This document shows positions 44,540-53,722 of a stretch of 64,000 nt of DNA, piece after piece. Within the stretch, counting starts at the first letter, position 1. Each line of letters begins with the position of its first letter. The position numbers and the translations under genes were made by a program. A model generated the notes under the pieces. It was given only the letters and a program-made list of their open reading frames with translations, did not search any database and was not told the origin of the DNA. Origin of the DNA: Alphaproteobacteria bacterium (lineage in GTDB: Bacteria; Pseudomonadota; Alphaproteobacteria; Micropepsales; Micropepsaceae); the NCBI GenBank assembly GCA_019245415.1, contig JAFARO010000004.1:930001-994000 (forward strand). The letters run 5' to 3'.

Positions 44540-44790
44540 TCGAGGGCTTCGAGGTGCCGCTGCATCGCTCGCTGACCGAGCCGATCTTCCTCGCCGGTGC
44601 GCCACGCGCCATCGCCATCGTCAACGGGACGGTCGCGGCCGCATTGGGCCTGGGCCTGCAGCTCTGGCTGGCCGGACTCCTTCTCTGGGTCGTGGGCCAT
44701 TCCGTCGCCGTCTTCGCCGCCAAGCGCGATCCGGACTTCGTGGAAGTCCTCCGCCGTCACCTCCGCCACAAGGCATATCTCGCATGCTGA
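44536..44790 (+). CDS. trbD: TrbD, VirB3-like membrane protein
   Basis: An 84-residue protein starting at a GTG inside the trbC stop: EGFEVPLHRSLTEPIFLAGAPR is the TrbD/VirB3 N-terminal signature, followed by one long hydrophobic region that can span the membrane twice and a basic tail (RRHLRHKAY). VirB3-like proteins work with the TrbE ATPase, whose gene overlaps this one by 7 bp. Confidence 0.92.
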   Translation: MIEGFEVPLHRSLTEPIFLAGAPRAIAIVNGTVAAALGLGLQLWLAGLLLWVVGHSVAVFAAKRDPDFVEVLRRHLRHKAYLAC

Positions 44791-47252
44791 ATCTCGCCGA
44801 ATACCGCAACAAGTCCGACCGGCTTGCCGATCATCTGCCCTGGGCCGCGCTCGTCGCGCCGGGCGTCGTGCTCAACAAGGATGGCAGCTTCCAGCGCAGC
44901 CTGCGCTTTCGTGGTCCCGATCAGGAGAGCGCCACGGAGTCGGAGTTGGTTGCCGCCTGCGCGCGGGTGAACAACGTGCTGCGCCGGCTGGGTTCGGGCT
45001 GGGCGCTGTTCTTCGAGGCCGAGCGCTATTCGGCGCCGGGCTATCCGCACTCGGAATTTCCGGATTTCGCATCCTGGGTTGTGGACGAGGAACGTCGCGC
45101 ACAATTCGAGGACGGCGTATCGCTCGGCCGCGATGGAACCCAGACCTTCGCGCGCGAGCATTTCGAGAACAGCTATATCCTCACGCTTCTATATATGACG
45201 CCGCCCGACCGCGTCGCCCGGGCCGAACGCGCATTGGTCGAGACCGAGGGCGGCGAGCAGAAGCGCGATTGGCGGTATGAGCTCGACGCGTTCGTCGCGG
45301 AGACCAACCGCACCTTAGATCTGCTCAGCCAGGTCATGCCGGAAATCGCGCCGCTCGATGACGGCGAGACACTGACCTATCTGCATCGCACCGTTTCAAC
45401 CAAGCGCCATGCCGTTCGGGTTCCCGAACAGCCGATTTATCTCGACGCGATCCTGGCCGATCAGCCCCTGACGGGCGGTTTGGAGCCGGTTCTCGGCACA
45501 CAGCATCTGCGCACCCTGGCCATCCTGGGTTTCCCCAACACGACGCGGCCGGGTCTTCTGGACGCGCTCAACCATCTGGATTTCCCCTATCGCTGGATGA
45601 CGCGGTTTATCGCCTTGGACAAGACCGAGGCGACCAAAACCCTCACCAAGCTGCGCCGCCAGTGGTTCAACAAGCGCAAGTCCATTTCGCAGCTTGTCCG
45701 CGAAGTCATGCACAACGAGCCGGTCCAGCTCCTCGATTCCGACGCGGACAACAAGGTTGTAGACGCCGACGCAGCCCTTCAGGAGCTCGGCGGCGATCAC
45801 GTCTCCTACGGATATCTCACCACCACTGTTACGGTCTTCGATGAGGACCGGATGCGGGTCGAGGAAAAGGTCCGCGCTGTGGAGCGCGTAATCAACGGGC
45901 TCGGCTTCACGACCATCCGCGAAAGCCTGAATGCTGTGGAGGCCTGGCTCGGGAGTCTGCCGGGTCACGTCTACGCCAATGTCCGCCAGCCGCTCATCCA
46001 TTCGCTCAATCTTGCGCATCTGACCCCCTTGTCGTCGGTTTGGGCGGGGCCTAAGCGCAACGAACATTTGAATGGCCCGCCCCTGTTCTACGCGGAGACC
46101 AGCGGCTCGACGCCGTTCCGCTTCTCCACCCATGTCGGCGATGTCGGTCATACGCTGATCGTCGGCCCGACGGGCGCCGGCAAGTCGGTCCTCCTCTCGC
46201 TCGTCGCGATGCAGTTCCGCCGCTATCCGCAATCTCAGCTCTACGTCTTCGACAAAGGCAATTCGGCGCGCGCGGCCGTGCTTGCCATGAACGGCGCGCA
46301 CCATGAACTCGGCTCAGATGGCTCGCTGGCCTTCCAGCCTTTGCGCAACATCGATGACGCGGCGGAGCGCAGCTGGGCGGCGGAATGGATCGGCACGCTG
46401 CTCGATCATGAGAAGATCGCGCTCACGCCTGAGATCAAGGAAACGCTGTGGTCGGCGCTTACGAGCCTTGCATCGGCGCCTCCTCAGGAACGCACTCTGA
46501 CCGGCTTGTCGGTCCTGCTTCAGTCGAATGCGCTCAAGTCCGCGCTTCTGACCTACACGCTGGAGGGACCGTTCGGCCGCTTGCTGGATGCTGCCGAGGA
46601 TAGTCTCGCGCTGGCGGACCTTCAGTGTTTCGAGACCGAGACCCTGTTGCACGAAACCAGCGTGGTCCTGCCAGTGCTCACTTATTTGTTCCACCGGCTG
46701 GAGGCGCGCTTCACCGGCCGGCCGACACTGCTCATCCTGGACGAAGCGTGGGTGTTCCTCGACAACCCGCTGTTCGCGGCTCGCATCCGCGAATGGCTGA
46801 AGGTGCTGCGCAAGAAGAATGTATCGGTCGTCTTCGCGACGCAGTCCCTGTCGGACATTGCAAATTCGTCGATCGCGCCAGCCATCATCGAGAGCTGCCC
46901 GCAGCGCATCTTCCTGCCTAACGAACGCGCGATGGAGCCGCAAGGCCGCGAAGCCTATGAGCGTTTCGGCCTCAACGACCGCCAGATCGAACTCGTCGCC
47001 CGTGCGGTCCCCAAGCGCCAATACTACCTGCAATCCCGGCGCGGCAACCGGCTGTTCGAGCTTGGCCTCGGGCCGATCGCGTTTGCCTTCTGTGCCGCCT
47101 CGTCCCCAGCCGACCAGGCGTTGATCGAGCGCGTCCGCGAGCCGGACGACCCGGCGTCGTTCGCTGTCCGCTTCCTCGCGGCCCGCGGCCTCGATTGGGC
47201 GGCATCGCTTCAGGACGACCACACCGCAATCCAGCTGGAGGCAGCAGAATGA
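44784..47252 (+). CDS. trbE: TrbE, VirB4-like ATPase
   Basis: An 822-residue VirB4-family ATPase, the largest channel component. The N-terminal CagE/TrbE domain (about 1-430) is followed by an ATPase with Walker A VGPTGAGKS near 460, Walker B TLLILDEAWVFLDNP near 650 and the FATQSLSDI motif. It overlaps trbD and ends just after the trbJ start. Length and motif order are normal. Confidence 0.95.
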   Translation: MLNLAEYRNKSDRLADHLPWAALVAPGVVLNKDGSFQRSLRFRGPDQESATESELVAACARVNNVLRRLGSGWALFFEAERYSAPGYPHSEFPDFASWVVDEERRAQFEDGVSLGRDGTQTFAREHFENSYILTLLYMTPPDRVARAERALVETEGGEQKRDWRYELDAFVAETNRTLDLLSQVMPEIAPLDDGETLTYLHRTVSTKRHAVRVPEQPIYLDAILADQPLTGGLEPVLGTQHLRTLAILGFPNTTRPGLLDALNHLDFPYRWMTRFIALDKTEATKTLTKLRRQWFNKRKSISQLVREVMHNEPVQLLDSDADNKVVDADAALQELGGDHVSYGYLTTTVTVFDEDRMRVEEKVRAVERVINGLGFTTIRESLNAVEAWLGSLPGHVYANVRQPLIHSLNLAHLTPLSSVWAGPKRNEHLNGPPLFYAETSGSTPFRFSTHVGDVGHTLIVGPTGAGKSVLLSLVAMQFRRYPQSQLYVFDKGNSARAAVLAMNGAHHELGSDGSLAFQPLRNIDDAAERSWAAEWIGTLLDHEKIALTPEIKETLWSALTSLASAPPQERTLTGLSVLLQSNALKSALLTYTLEGPFGRLLDAAEDSLALADLQCFETETLLHETSVVLPVLTYLFHRLEARFTGRPTLLILDEAWVFLDNPLFAARIREWLKVLRKKNVSVVFATQSLSDIANSSIAPAIIESCPQRIFLPNERAMEPQGREAYERFGLNDRQIELVARAVPKRQYYLQSRRGNRLFELGLGPIAFAFCAASSPADQALIERVREPDDPASFAVRFLAARGLDWAASLQDDHTAIQLEAAE

Positions 47253-47953
47253 AAATCCTACGCACAATCCTTCTCGCGACCGCGCTCAGCGTCACAAGCT
47301 TCGCGCCCGTTCACGCCCAGTGGGTCGTGTTCGACCCGCAGAACTATGTCCAGAACCTGCTCCAAGCGGCGCGCGCCCTGCAGCAGATCAACAACCAGAT
47401 CCAGTCGCTGCAGAACGAAGCGATGATGCTTCAGAACATGGGGACGAACCTCAAGTCCCTGAACATGTCGCAGCTGGGTACGATGGTGTCGGCACTGACC
47501 CAGATCAGCACGCTGATGAACCAGGGCCAAGGCATCGCCTTCAACGTCAATGCGACCAACACCGCGTTCACGCAGACCTATCCATCGTCCTATCCTACCG
47601 GCACGCCGCAATCGACCTTGGCCGCCGACGCCTTGAAGCGCTGGCAGGACACCATGGCGGCCTTCCAGCAGACACTTCAGGTCCAGGCCGGCGTTGCGCA
47701 GAACGTGCAGGCAGACACCGCGACACTCAGCACGATTACCAACGCTTCGCAGGGCGCGGTCGGCAATCTGCAGGTCAGCCAGGCGACCAATCAGCTCCTC
47801 GCGCTGTCGGTCAAGCAGCAGCTCCAGATTCAGAACCTGATGGCGGCACAGTACCGCGCCACATCGCTGGACCAGGCCCGCAACGCAGAAGCCGAGGCAC
47901 AGGCGCAATCGCAGTTCTCCACCTTCCTGGGCAGCAACTCGGCCTATCACTGA
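47249..47953 (+). CDS. trbJ: TrbJ, VirB5-like pilus-associated protein
   Basis: A 234-residue exported protein: signal peptide 1-22 ending FAPVHAQ, then WVVFDPQNYVQNLLQAARAL, the usual TrbJ beginning, and long Gln/Asn-rich helices. The ATG at 47249 overlaps the trbE stop (ATGA). TrbJ sits at the pilus tip or adhesion site. No trbK entry-exclusion gene follows; trbL begins 10 bp later. Confidence 0.9.
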   Translation: MKILRTILLATALSVTSFAPVHAQWVVFDPQNYVQNLLQAARALQQINNQIQSLQNEAMMLQNMGTNLKSLNMSQLGTMVSALTQISTLMNQGQGIAFNVNATNTAFTQTYPSSYPTGTPQSTLAADALKRWQDTMAAFQQTLQVQAGVAQNVQADTATLSTITNASQGAVGNLQVSQATNQLLALSVKQQLQIQNLMAAQYRATSLDQARNAEAEAQAQSQFSTFLGSNSAYH

Positions 47954-47963
47954 GGACATCGCC

Positions 47964-49310
47964 GTGAACGACCTCAATGTCATCGACCAGTTCATGCAGA
48001 CTTTCATCCGCTATATCGACAGCGGGTTCGGGCTTCTGCAGGTCGACGTCGCGGCGCTCACGACGATTCTGATCGGCATCGACATCACGCTCGCCGGCTT
48101 GTTCTGGGCGATGGACGGTGAAGCCAACGTCCTCGCCCGTCTCATCAAGAAGGTTCTTTATGTCGGAACCTTCGCGTTCATCCTGAACAATTTCTCGACG
48201 CTCTCGATGATCATCTACAATTCCTTCTCGACGCTGGGATTGCACGCGACCAACAGCGGCCTGACGGCACAGGATCTGCTCAAGCCCGGCAAGCTGGCCG
48301 GCACAGGCTTTCAAGCCGCTTGGCCGCTTCTACAACAGGCCGGTTCGCTCATCGGCTTCACGACCTTCTTCAACAACTTCGTGACCATCGTGGTGCTCCT
48401 GTTTGCCTGGGTCGTGGTGGTGCTGGCGTTCTTCATTCTGGCGATCCAGCTCTTCATCACGATCCTCGAGTTCAAGCTGACCACGCTCGCTGGCTTTGTC
48501 CTGGTGCCGTTCGCCCTGTGGGGCAAGACGGCCTTCTTGGCGGAGCGTGTTCTCGGCAACGTTATCGCTTCGGGCATCAAGGTGATGGTGCTCGCCGTCA
48601 TCGTCGGCATCGGCACGACGTTCTTCAGCCAGTTTGTCGCCGCGCTCCAAGGCCATCCGCCAAGCCTGGCCGATGCCATGTCTCTAGTGCTGGCCTCGCT
48701 GTCTCTCTTTGGCCTCGGGATATTCGGTCCGGGCATTGCTACGGGTCTTGTGTCGGGCGCTCCCCAGCTTGGCGCAGGCGCGGCTCTTGGCACGGCCGGG
48801 GCGTTGGTCGGAGCGGGCGCGCTGGGCGGCGCCGCGGCCGTCGGCGGCGCGCGCCTGGCCGGCGCGGCTGGCATGGGCGCAATCCGGGCCGGAACGGCTT
48901 TGGGCTCCGGCGCTTCGACGGCCTATCAGATGGCCCAAGCTACGTCCGGGGAGAGCGGAGCGGCGGGTGTCGGCGCGGGCTTGGCCGGAGTGGCGCGCGC
49001 CGGAGCCGGCGCGATGCGCAACGCCGCCAGGAGCGCAGGGCAGCGCTTTGCCTCCACCGTCAGCGACAGTGCCCAGGCCGGCCGGAATGCCGCCTTCCGG
49101 GCGACGGGCGGAACGCGGACCGGCGGCCGTCCGGCAAATGAGAATTCCGCGCCTGCCGGAGGAGCGACCGGTGGAGCGCCGGCCTGGGCCCGCCGGCTGC
49201 GTAGCGAACAGCGCATGCGCGCCCATGCGCACGCGACCACCCAGGCCATCCGGGACGGCGACCGTCCCGGCGCCTCGGCCAACCCAGACCTCGAACAGCG
49301 GGAGCACTAA
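47964..49310 (+). CDS. trbL: TrbL, VirB6-like polytopic membrane protein
   Basis: A 448-residue protein with about six to seven TM segments in residues 1-300 (for example WVVVVLAFFILAIQLFITIL and MVLAVIVGIGTTF) and a Gly/Ala-rich, low-complexity C-terminal region to 448. The N-terminal MNDLNVIDQFMQTFIRYIDSGFGLL is typical of TrbL. It forms part of the inner-membrane channel. The stop is immediately followed by the trbF start. Confidence 0.92.
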   Translation: MNDLNVIDQFMQTFIRYIDSGFGLLQVDVAALTTILIGIDITLAGLFWAMDGEANVLARLIKKVLYVGTFAFILNNFSTLSMIIYNSFSTLGLHATNSGLTAQDLLKPGKLAGTGFQAAWPLLQQAGSLIGFTTFFNNFVTIVVLLFAWVVVVLAFFILAIQLFITILEFKLTTLAGFVLVPFALWGKTAFLAERVLGNVIASGIKVMVLAVIVGIGTTFFSQFVAALQGHPPSLADAMSLVLASLSLFGLGIFGPGIATGLVSGAPQLGAGAALGTAGALVGAGALGGAAAVGGARLAGAAGMGAIRAGTALGSGASTAYQMAQATSGESGAAGVGAGLAGVARAGAGAMRNAARSAGQRFASTVSDSAQAGRNAAFRATGGTRTGGRPANENSAPAGGATGGAPAWARRLRSEQRMRAHAHATTQAIRDGDRPGASANPDLEQREH

Positions 49311-49997
49311 ATGGTCTTCAGACGAGCACTTCAGCGCTATGGACAACCCGTCGAGCCCGAGACGCCTTATCAGCGCGCCGGTCAGATCTGGGACGAGCGC
49401 ATTGGCTCGGCGCGCGCGCAGGCGAAGAACTGGCGGCTGGTTTCCTTCGGCACGCTTGGCCTGGCGCTGCTTCTCGGCGGCGGGATGCTCTGGCAGGCGA
49501 GCCAATCGCGCGTCACGCCTTATGTCGTCCAGGTCGACAAGTTCGGTGCCGTGCAAGCCGTCGGCCCCGCAATTCAGAACTACTCGCCGACCGATGCAGA
49601 GATTGCCTGGTATCTGTCGCGGTTCGTGACCGATGTGCGCTCGCTTTCGCTCGATCCTGTGGTCGTTCGGCGCAGCTGGCTGGAGGCCTATGACTACGCG
49701 ACCGATCACGGCGCGCTCTTCCTGAACCAGTACGCGCAGGCGAACGACCCGTTCAAGGCTGTCGGCGAACGCACCGTCTCGGTGCAGATCACGAGTGTCG
49801 TGCGCGTGTCAGACAATTCGTTTCAGGTGAAGTGGACCGAGCAGACCTTCGAACATGACGCGCTCGCGCGCACCGAACATTGGACCGCGATCCTCTCGGT
49901 CGTGACCAAGCAGCCGACTACCGCCGAAATCCTCAACAAGAATCCGCTCGGCCTTTACGTCAACGGCGTGAACTGGTCGCGCGAACTCGATAGCTGA
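49311..49997 (+). CDS. trbF: TrbF, VirB8-like bitopic protein
   Basis: A 228-residue VirB8 family protein: a cytosolic N-terminus with TPYQRAGQIWDERIG, one TM segment near 43-62 (LVSFGTLGLALLLGGGML) and a periplasmic NTF2-like domain (VQVDKFGAVQAVGPA, YDYATDHGALFLNQYA). It nucleates the trans-envelope complex. Start directly follows the trbL stop; trbG comes 13 bp later. Confidence 0.94.
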   Translation: MVFRRALQRYGQPVEPETPYQRAGQIWDERIGSARAQAKNWRLVSFGTLGLALLLGGGMLWQASQSRVTPYVVQVDKFGAVQAVGPAIQNYSPTDAEIAWYLSRFVTDVRSLSLDPVVVRRSWLEAYDYATDHGALFLNQYAQANDPFKAVGERTVSVQITSVVRVSDNSFQVKWTEQTFEHDALARTEHWTAILSVVTKQPTTAEILNKNPLGLYVNGVNWSRELDS

Positions 49998-50010
49998 CAA
50001 GGAGAACAGC

Positions 50011-51018
50011 ATGAACATGAAGGCCGCCATCATCGTGCCAGTGATCGCCGCGGGACTCTCTGGCTGCGCAAGCGCGAGCTGGCTTCCATCCTTTATGCAG
50101 CCCGATCTCAAGCCAGCGGCCAGTCAGGCGGCGATCGTTCCCGATCCGCCCGCGGTCATCCGCACGGTGCAGATTGTCCAGCCACTTCCACTTCCCGGAC
50201 AGCTTCAGCTCAAGCCGCACCGCGGCAGGCATCCCGTCCGGCCGCCGAAGGCTCGCGTCGATGCTGCCAATCTCGCGGCACTGCAGGAGCCTGCGAGCGA
50301 CGGGTATGTGAGCGCCATCCAGGTCTACCCGTACAGCGAGGGCGCACTTTACCGGCTCTACGCGGCGCCGCAGGAGGTGAGCGACATCGCGTTGCAGCCC
50401 GGCGAGAGCTTGATCGCGATCTCAGCTGGCGACACGACGCGATGGGTGGTGGGCGATACCAGCAGCGGCTCTGGTGCGACCAAGCAGGTTCATATTCTTG
50501 CCAAGCCGTTCGCCGCCAATCTGCGCACCAATCTCGTCATTACCACCGATCGGCGCAGCTATCATCTGCAGCTGGAGAGCACCGACCGGACCTACATGGC
50601 GGCGATCTCCTGGACCTACCCGCAGGATGGACTGGTCTCGACAAGAGCGAGCGGCGGTCCCGTTCACACGATCGCGGCGGATGTCGTGCCTACGCTCGAC
50701 AATCTGCACTTCGACTATGCGATCAGCGGCGACAATCCGCCGTGGAAGCCGGTGCGGGCGTTCGACGACGGCACCCACGTCTATATCGAGTTTCCGCGCG
50801 CGCTCGACCAAGGCGATGCACCACCACTTTTCGTGAAGGGCAGTGACGGCGCCAGCGACCTCGTGAACTACCGCGTGCGCGGCAACTACTACGTCGTCGA
50901 CCAGCTCTTCGCCACGGCCGAACTGCGACTGGGACAAGACCATCAGCAGGTCGTTCGCATCAAACGCACGCGAGACCTGCGCACGGCGGACGCGGACAAC
51001 ACACATCACACGCGCTGA
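50011..51018 (+). CDS. trbG: TrbG, VirB9-like protein
   Basis: A 335-residue protein with a lipoprotein-like signal (VIAAGLSGCAS, Cys19 region), a Pro-rich linker and the VirB9/TrbG domain: VQIVQPLP, YRLYAAPQEVSDIALQPGE, TRWVVGD, and the C-terminal strand FVKGSDGASDLVNYRVRGNYY. It forms part of the outer-membrane core with TrbI. AAGGAGA precedes the ATG. Confidence 0.93.
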   Translation: MNMKAAIIVPVIAAGLSGCASASWLPSFMQPDLKPAASQAAIVPDPPAVIRTVQIVQPLPLPGQLQLKPHRGRHPVRPPKARVDAANLAALQEPASDGYVSAIQVYPYSEGALYRLYAAPQEVSDIALQPGESLIAISAGDTTRWVVGDTSSGSGATKQVHILAKPFAANLRTNLVITTDRRSYHLQLESTDRTYMAAISWTYPQDGLVSTRASGGPVHTIAADVVPTLDNLHFDYAISGDNPPWKPVRAFDDGTHVYIEFPRALDQGDAPPLFVKGSDGASDLVNYRVRGNYYVVDQLFATAELRLGQDHQQVVRIKRTRDLRTADADNTHHTR

Positions 51019-51025
51019 GGACGGC

Positions 51026-52231
51026 ATGACAGACACCACTTTAGGCGCAGGCGGCGCTCCGAAAGTCGATCCCGAGAGCCTGGTGTTGCGGGCAAGCCCA
51101 CGCCGCGTGACGCGCTTCAAACGCCATGTCGTGATCGGCGTCGTGTCGGCACTGGTGATCGGCGTTTTCGCCGCCGCGTGGATCGCGCTCAGGGCGTCAC
51201 CGCTGGCCAAGCCGGCTTCAGGCGAAGAACTCTACAACATCGACCGCAAGCCCCAGGCCGACGGCCTAGCTGCGTTGCCGTCCACCTATGACAAGGTGAA
51301 ACCGCCAACACTCGGTCCCGCGCTCCCCGGTGATCTTGGGCCTGCCGAGTTGCGGGCTCGGCACGGTCTGGGTGTTGGTGCAGAGGACGACGGGGCGCGC
51401 GCGGAGGAATTGCGGCAAGCGCAATTGGCGCGGCAGGCCCGCGAGGGCGGTGTCTTCTTCCAATCCGGCGCGAGTCGCGCCGGCGATGCCGGCTCGGTTC
51501 TGCCAGCAACATCCGGCGTTGTTCCGGGTATCGATCCGGTGCCCGCTCCAAGCGACCGCGTGGCGTTGGACCCCGCGCGCGATCCGGGCGAGGTGCAGCG
51601 CAAGCTGGATTTCGTAAACGCCCACGATGATCGAGCCATCTACAATCCCCATGCGGTCCAGGACCCGGTGTCGCCCTATGAGGTCATGGCTGGCACGCTG
51701 ATTTCCGCGAGCCTGATCACCGGCCTGGATTCCGACTTGCCCGGCCTTGTCGTCGGACAGGTCACGCAGAACGTCTATGACACCGTGACTGGACAGACGC
51801 TGCTCATTGCGCAAGGGTCGCGACTGATCGGCACCTATGACAGCGTGATTGCCTTCGGTCAGAGTCGCGCACTCATCGTCTGGCAGCGGATCATCATGCC
51901 AGACGGCTCATCGATCCAGATCGACAATCTGCCGGCGACTGACGCGCAAGGTTATTCCGGTCTCGAGGACGACGTCGACTATCACACATGGGCGCTCATC
52001 AAGGGCGTCGCGATATCGACGCTTCTGGGCGTCGGCAGTCAACTGTCGCTGACCGGCCAGAGCGATCTTCTGCTTTCCATTCGTGAGTCCACGCAGGACA
52101 GCGTCAATCAGGCCGGCCAGCAGCTCACGCAGAAGAATTTGAATATCCAACCCACCATCAAGGTACGGCCTGGATGGCCGCTGCGCGTGATCGTTCACAA
52201 GGATCTCGTGCTGCGTCCCTATCGCGGCTGA
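51026..52231 (+). CDS. trbI: TrbI, VirB10-like protein
   Basis: A 401-residue VirB10-family protein: cytosolic N-terminus, a TM segment near 33-52 (HVVIGVVSALVIGVFAAAWIA), a Pro-rich periplasmic stretch, and the C-terminal TrbI domain with YEVMAGTLISASLITGLDSDLPG, GSRLIGTYDS, WQRIIMPDGSSI and the ending PTIKVRPGWPLRVIVHKDLVL. It spans the envelope and signals ATP use to the outer pore. Confidence 0.95.
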   Translation: MTDTTLGAGGAPKVDPESLVLRASPRRVTRFKRHVVIGVVSALVIGVFAAAWIALRASPLAKPASGEELYNIDRKPQADGLAALPSTYDKVKPPTLGPALPGDLGPAELRARHGLGVGAEDDGARAEELRQAQLARQAREGGVFFQSGASRAGDAGSVLPATSGVVPGIDPVPAPSDRVALDPARDPGEVQRKLDFVNAHDDRAIYNPHAVQDPVSPYEVMAGTLISASLITGLDSDLPGLVVGQVTQNVYDTVTGQTLLIAQGSRLIGTYDSVIAFGQSRALIVWQRIIMPDGSSIQIDNLPATDAQGYSGLEDDVDYHTWALIKGVAISTLLGVGSQLSLTGQSDLLLSIRESTQDSVNQAGQQLTQKNLNIQPTIKVRPGWPLRVIVHKDLVLRPYRG

Positions 52232-52242
52232 AGGAGACGACG

Positions 52243-52521
52243 ATGCCAGAACTGAAGCTCGCAAGACTGCCTGACCGTAAGCCGGTGAAGCTCACGATCA
52301 TGCTGCAGCCCGAGACGAATACTGCGCTGCAGGCTTATGCCGCCGCCTACCGCGAAACCTATGGCGAGGAGGAGGAAGTGGCGGAGCTTGTCCCCTACAT
52401 GATCGATAGCTTCCTGTCGGCAGACAGAGGCTTTGCCAAGGTCCGAAAGAATGGCGGAGGCGACACGCCTCTCGCACCCCGGCGATCCCGTCGGCAGACA
52501 CGGGATCAGCAACAGCAGTAG
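52243..52521 (+). CDS. DUF2274 family protein
   Basis: A 92-residue protein beginning MPELKLARLPDRKPVKLTI, the conserved start of DUF2274 proteins, with a short helical body (ALQAYAAAYRETYGEEEEVAELVPYMIDSFL) and a basic tail. It regularly follows trbI in alphaproteobacterial and Tn4371-like conjugation operons. Function unknown. AAGGAG precedes the ATG. Confidence 0.88.
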   Translation: MPELKLARLPDRKPVKLTIMLQPETNTALQAYAAAYRETYGEEEEVAELVPYMIDSFLSADRGFAKVRKNGGGDTPLAPRRSRRQTRDQQQQ

Positions 52522-52544
52522 TTCACAGCAGCAAGGAGACCAAC

Positions 52545-52865
52545 ATGGCAATCATCGGAACGTTTACGCCGACCAAGGACGGCGGCTGGAGCGGTGCGAT
52601 CCGCACCTTGACGATCGACGTCAAAGCCAAGTTCGTTCCCAACGACAACCGGGAGAACGATCGTGCTCCGGCCTTCCGCATCTTTGCCGGGCGCTCCGAA
52701 CTCGGCGCCGCCTGGGCGCAGCGGTCCAATGGAGAGAATTCGCGCGATTATCTCAGCGTCCAGATCGATGACCCAAGCCTACCCGAGCCGATTTCTGCCG
52801 CGATGTTTCACGGAAAGGAAGGCGAGGAAGCGCAGCTTGTTTGGAACAGGCGCCGGGCGGATTGA
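52545..52865 (+). CDS. DUF736 family protein, second copy
   Basis: A 106-residue DUF736 protein (AIIGTFTPTKDGGWSGAIRTLTIDVKAKFVPND, then DYLSVQIDDPSLPEPISAAMF and QLVWNRR). It is related to the product at 23768 but clearly diverged. AAGGAG precedes the ATG. It is the last gene of the transfer operon and is convergent to the Xre gene at 52880, 14 bp away. Confidence 0.85.
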   Translation: MAIIGTFTPTKDGGWSGAIRTLTIDVKAKFVPNDNRENDRAPAFRIFAGRSELGAAWAQRSNGENSRDYLSVQIDDPSLPEPISAAMFHGKEGEEAQLVWNRRRAD

Positions 52866-52879
52866 ATTCGGGCAGGCGT

Positions 52880-53116
52880 TCAGCTTCGGGGCTTGGTGAA
52901 CCGGACGCCTTCACCCATCCTGTCGTTGGGCAGAAAGGTAATGCCGGCCTTGGTGAGTGCCTTCTCCACCGCGGAGACGGTGCTCATCCTGGGGTCCACC
53001 TCGTCGCGTTCCAAGCGTGTGACTGCATTTATCGAAACGATCGCCTTGTCCGCCAAGTCTTGTTGAGACCAGCGCAAAAGGGCGCGAGCCGCCCGGATTT
53101 GGCAAGACGTGACCAT
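52880..53116 (-). CDS. Small Xre-family regulator, paralogue of the one at 16025
   Basis: A 78-residue Cro/C1 HTH protein (IRAARALLRWSQQDLADKAI, then SINAVTRLERDEVDPRMST) very similar to the protein at 16025. The ATG at 53116 is chosen; a GTG three codons earlier is also possible. It is divergent from the PAS-domain gene, and the shared promoter region carries four GGGT-centred repeats about 21 bp apart, likely its own operators. Confidence 0.8.
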   Translation of the reverse strand: MVTSCQIRAARALLRWSQQDLADKAIVSINAVTRLERDEVDPRMSTVSAVEKALTKAGITFLPNDRMGEGVRFTKPRS

Positions 53117-53155
53117 GGCGGTCACAATCGCCGTTCGGCGGCTTTTCGCTACTTA

Positions 53156-53223
53156 AAGGGTATTATTCGCCCTCTATAGGGTGATATATAAGCTCTATCG
53201 GGTAATTACTAGGCCGGTAGGGT
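53156..53223 (+). promoter_or_regulatory. Four phased GGGT repeats between divergent Xre and PAS genes
   Basis: The cores are AAAGGGTATTA (GGGT 53158-53161), CTATAGGGTGATAT (53179-53182), CTATCGGGTAATTA (53200-53203) and GGTAGGGTGCAGG (53220-53223). GGGT spacings are 21, 21 and 20 bp, two helical turns, so all copies face the same side of the DNA. The same ATAGGGTAT core lies before the paralogous Xre gene at 16025. An operator array for these Xre proteins is the simplest reading. Confidence 0.55.
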
Positions 53224-53237
53224 GCAGGTCGCGATCT

Positions 53238-53687
53238 ATGCTTACACTCCAAGATGCCGCAGCGAATCAGAAGCTTGCCGCCCTGCAAACGCTATGGGAG
53301 CAGAAGCGCGGCGAAAGAGCCATGCCATGTCGCGGCGATCTGAGTGTTGCTGATCTTCGGCCGTGGCTTGGGAATCTGGCGCTGATTGACCTGGACGGTG
53401 CTGGCGACACGTTCCGGCTCTGCGGCACGAACTTGTTTGCGCGCTTCGGAGGAGACGTGACGGGCCTGCGCGTTGCCGATCTCCGGGACGAGGGCGGCCG
53501 GTCCTTTCGCGATGGTATCGCGCGTGTTCGGACCGAGCGACTGCCAAGCATCGCAAGCCATACGCAAATCATTCACGGCGAAGAAGTCGTGTTCAACGAG
53601 TTGGCGCTGCCGCTTTCGAGCGGCGGCATCGTGCCAAAGGTTGTGCTCTTTGCGAGCTATCCCGCAACGGCGAAGTGGGCCGGGTAG
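53238..53687 (+). CDS. PAS-domain protein (PAS_5 type)
   Basis: A 149-residue single-domain protein matching the short PAS proteins of alphaproteobacteria: WEQKRGERAMPCRGDL, LRPWLGNLALIDLD, FRLCGTNLFARFGGDVTG and ELALPLSSGG. The ATG at 53238 is chosen over a start at 53181, whose extension lies inside the repeat array. It may sense a ligand or redox state and pass a signal to the MucR gene 36 bp downstream; that is inference. Confidence 0.75.
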   Translation: MLTLQDAAANQKLAALQTLWEQKRGERAMPCRGDLSVADLRPWLGNLALIDLDGAGDTFRLCGTNLFARFGGDVTGLRVADLRDEGGRSFRDGIARVRTERLPSIASHTQIIHGEEVVFNELALPLSSGGIVPKVVLFASYPATAKWAG

Positions 53688-53722
53688 GTGTTTGTCATCA
53701 ACGACAATTGGGGGGAGATCGA

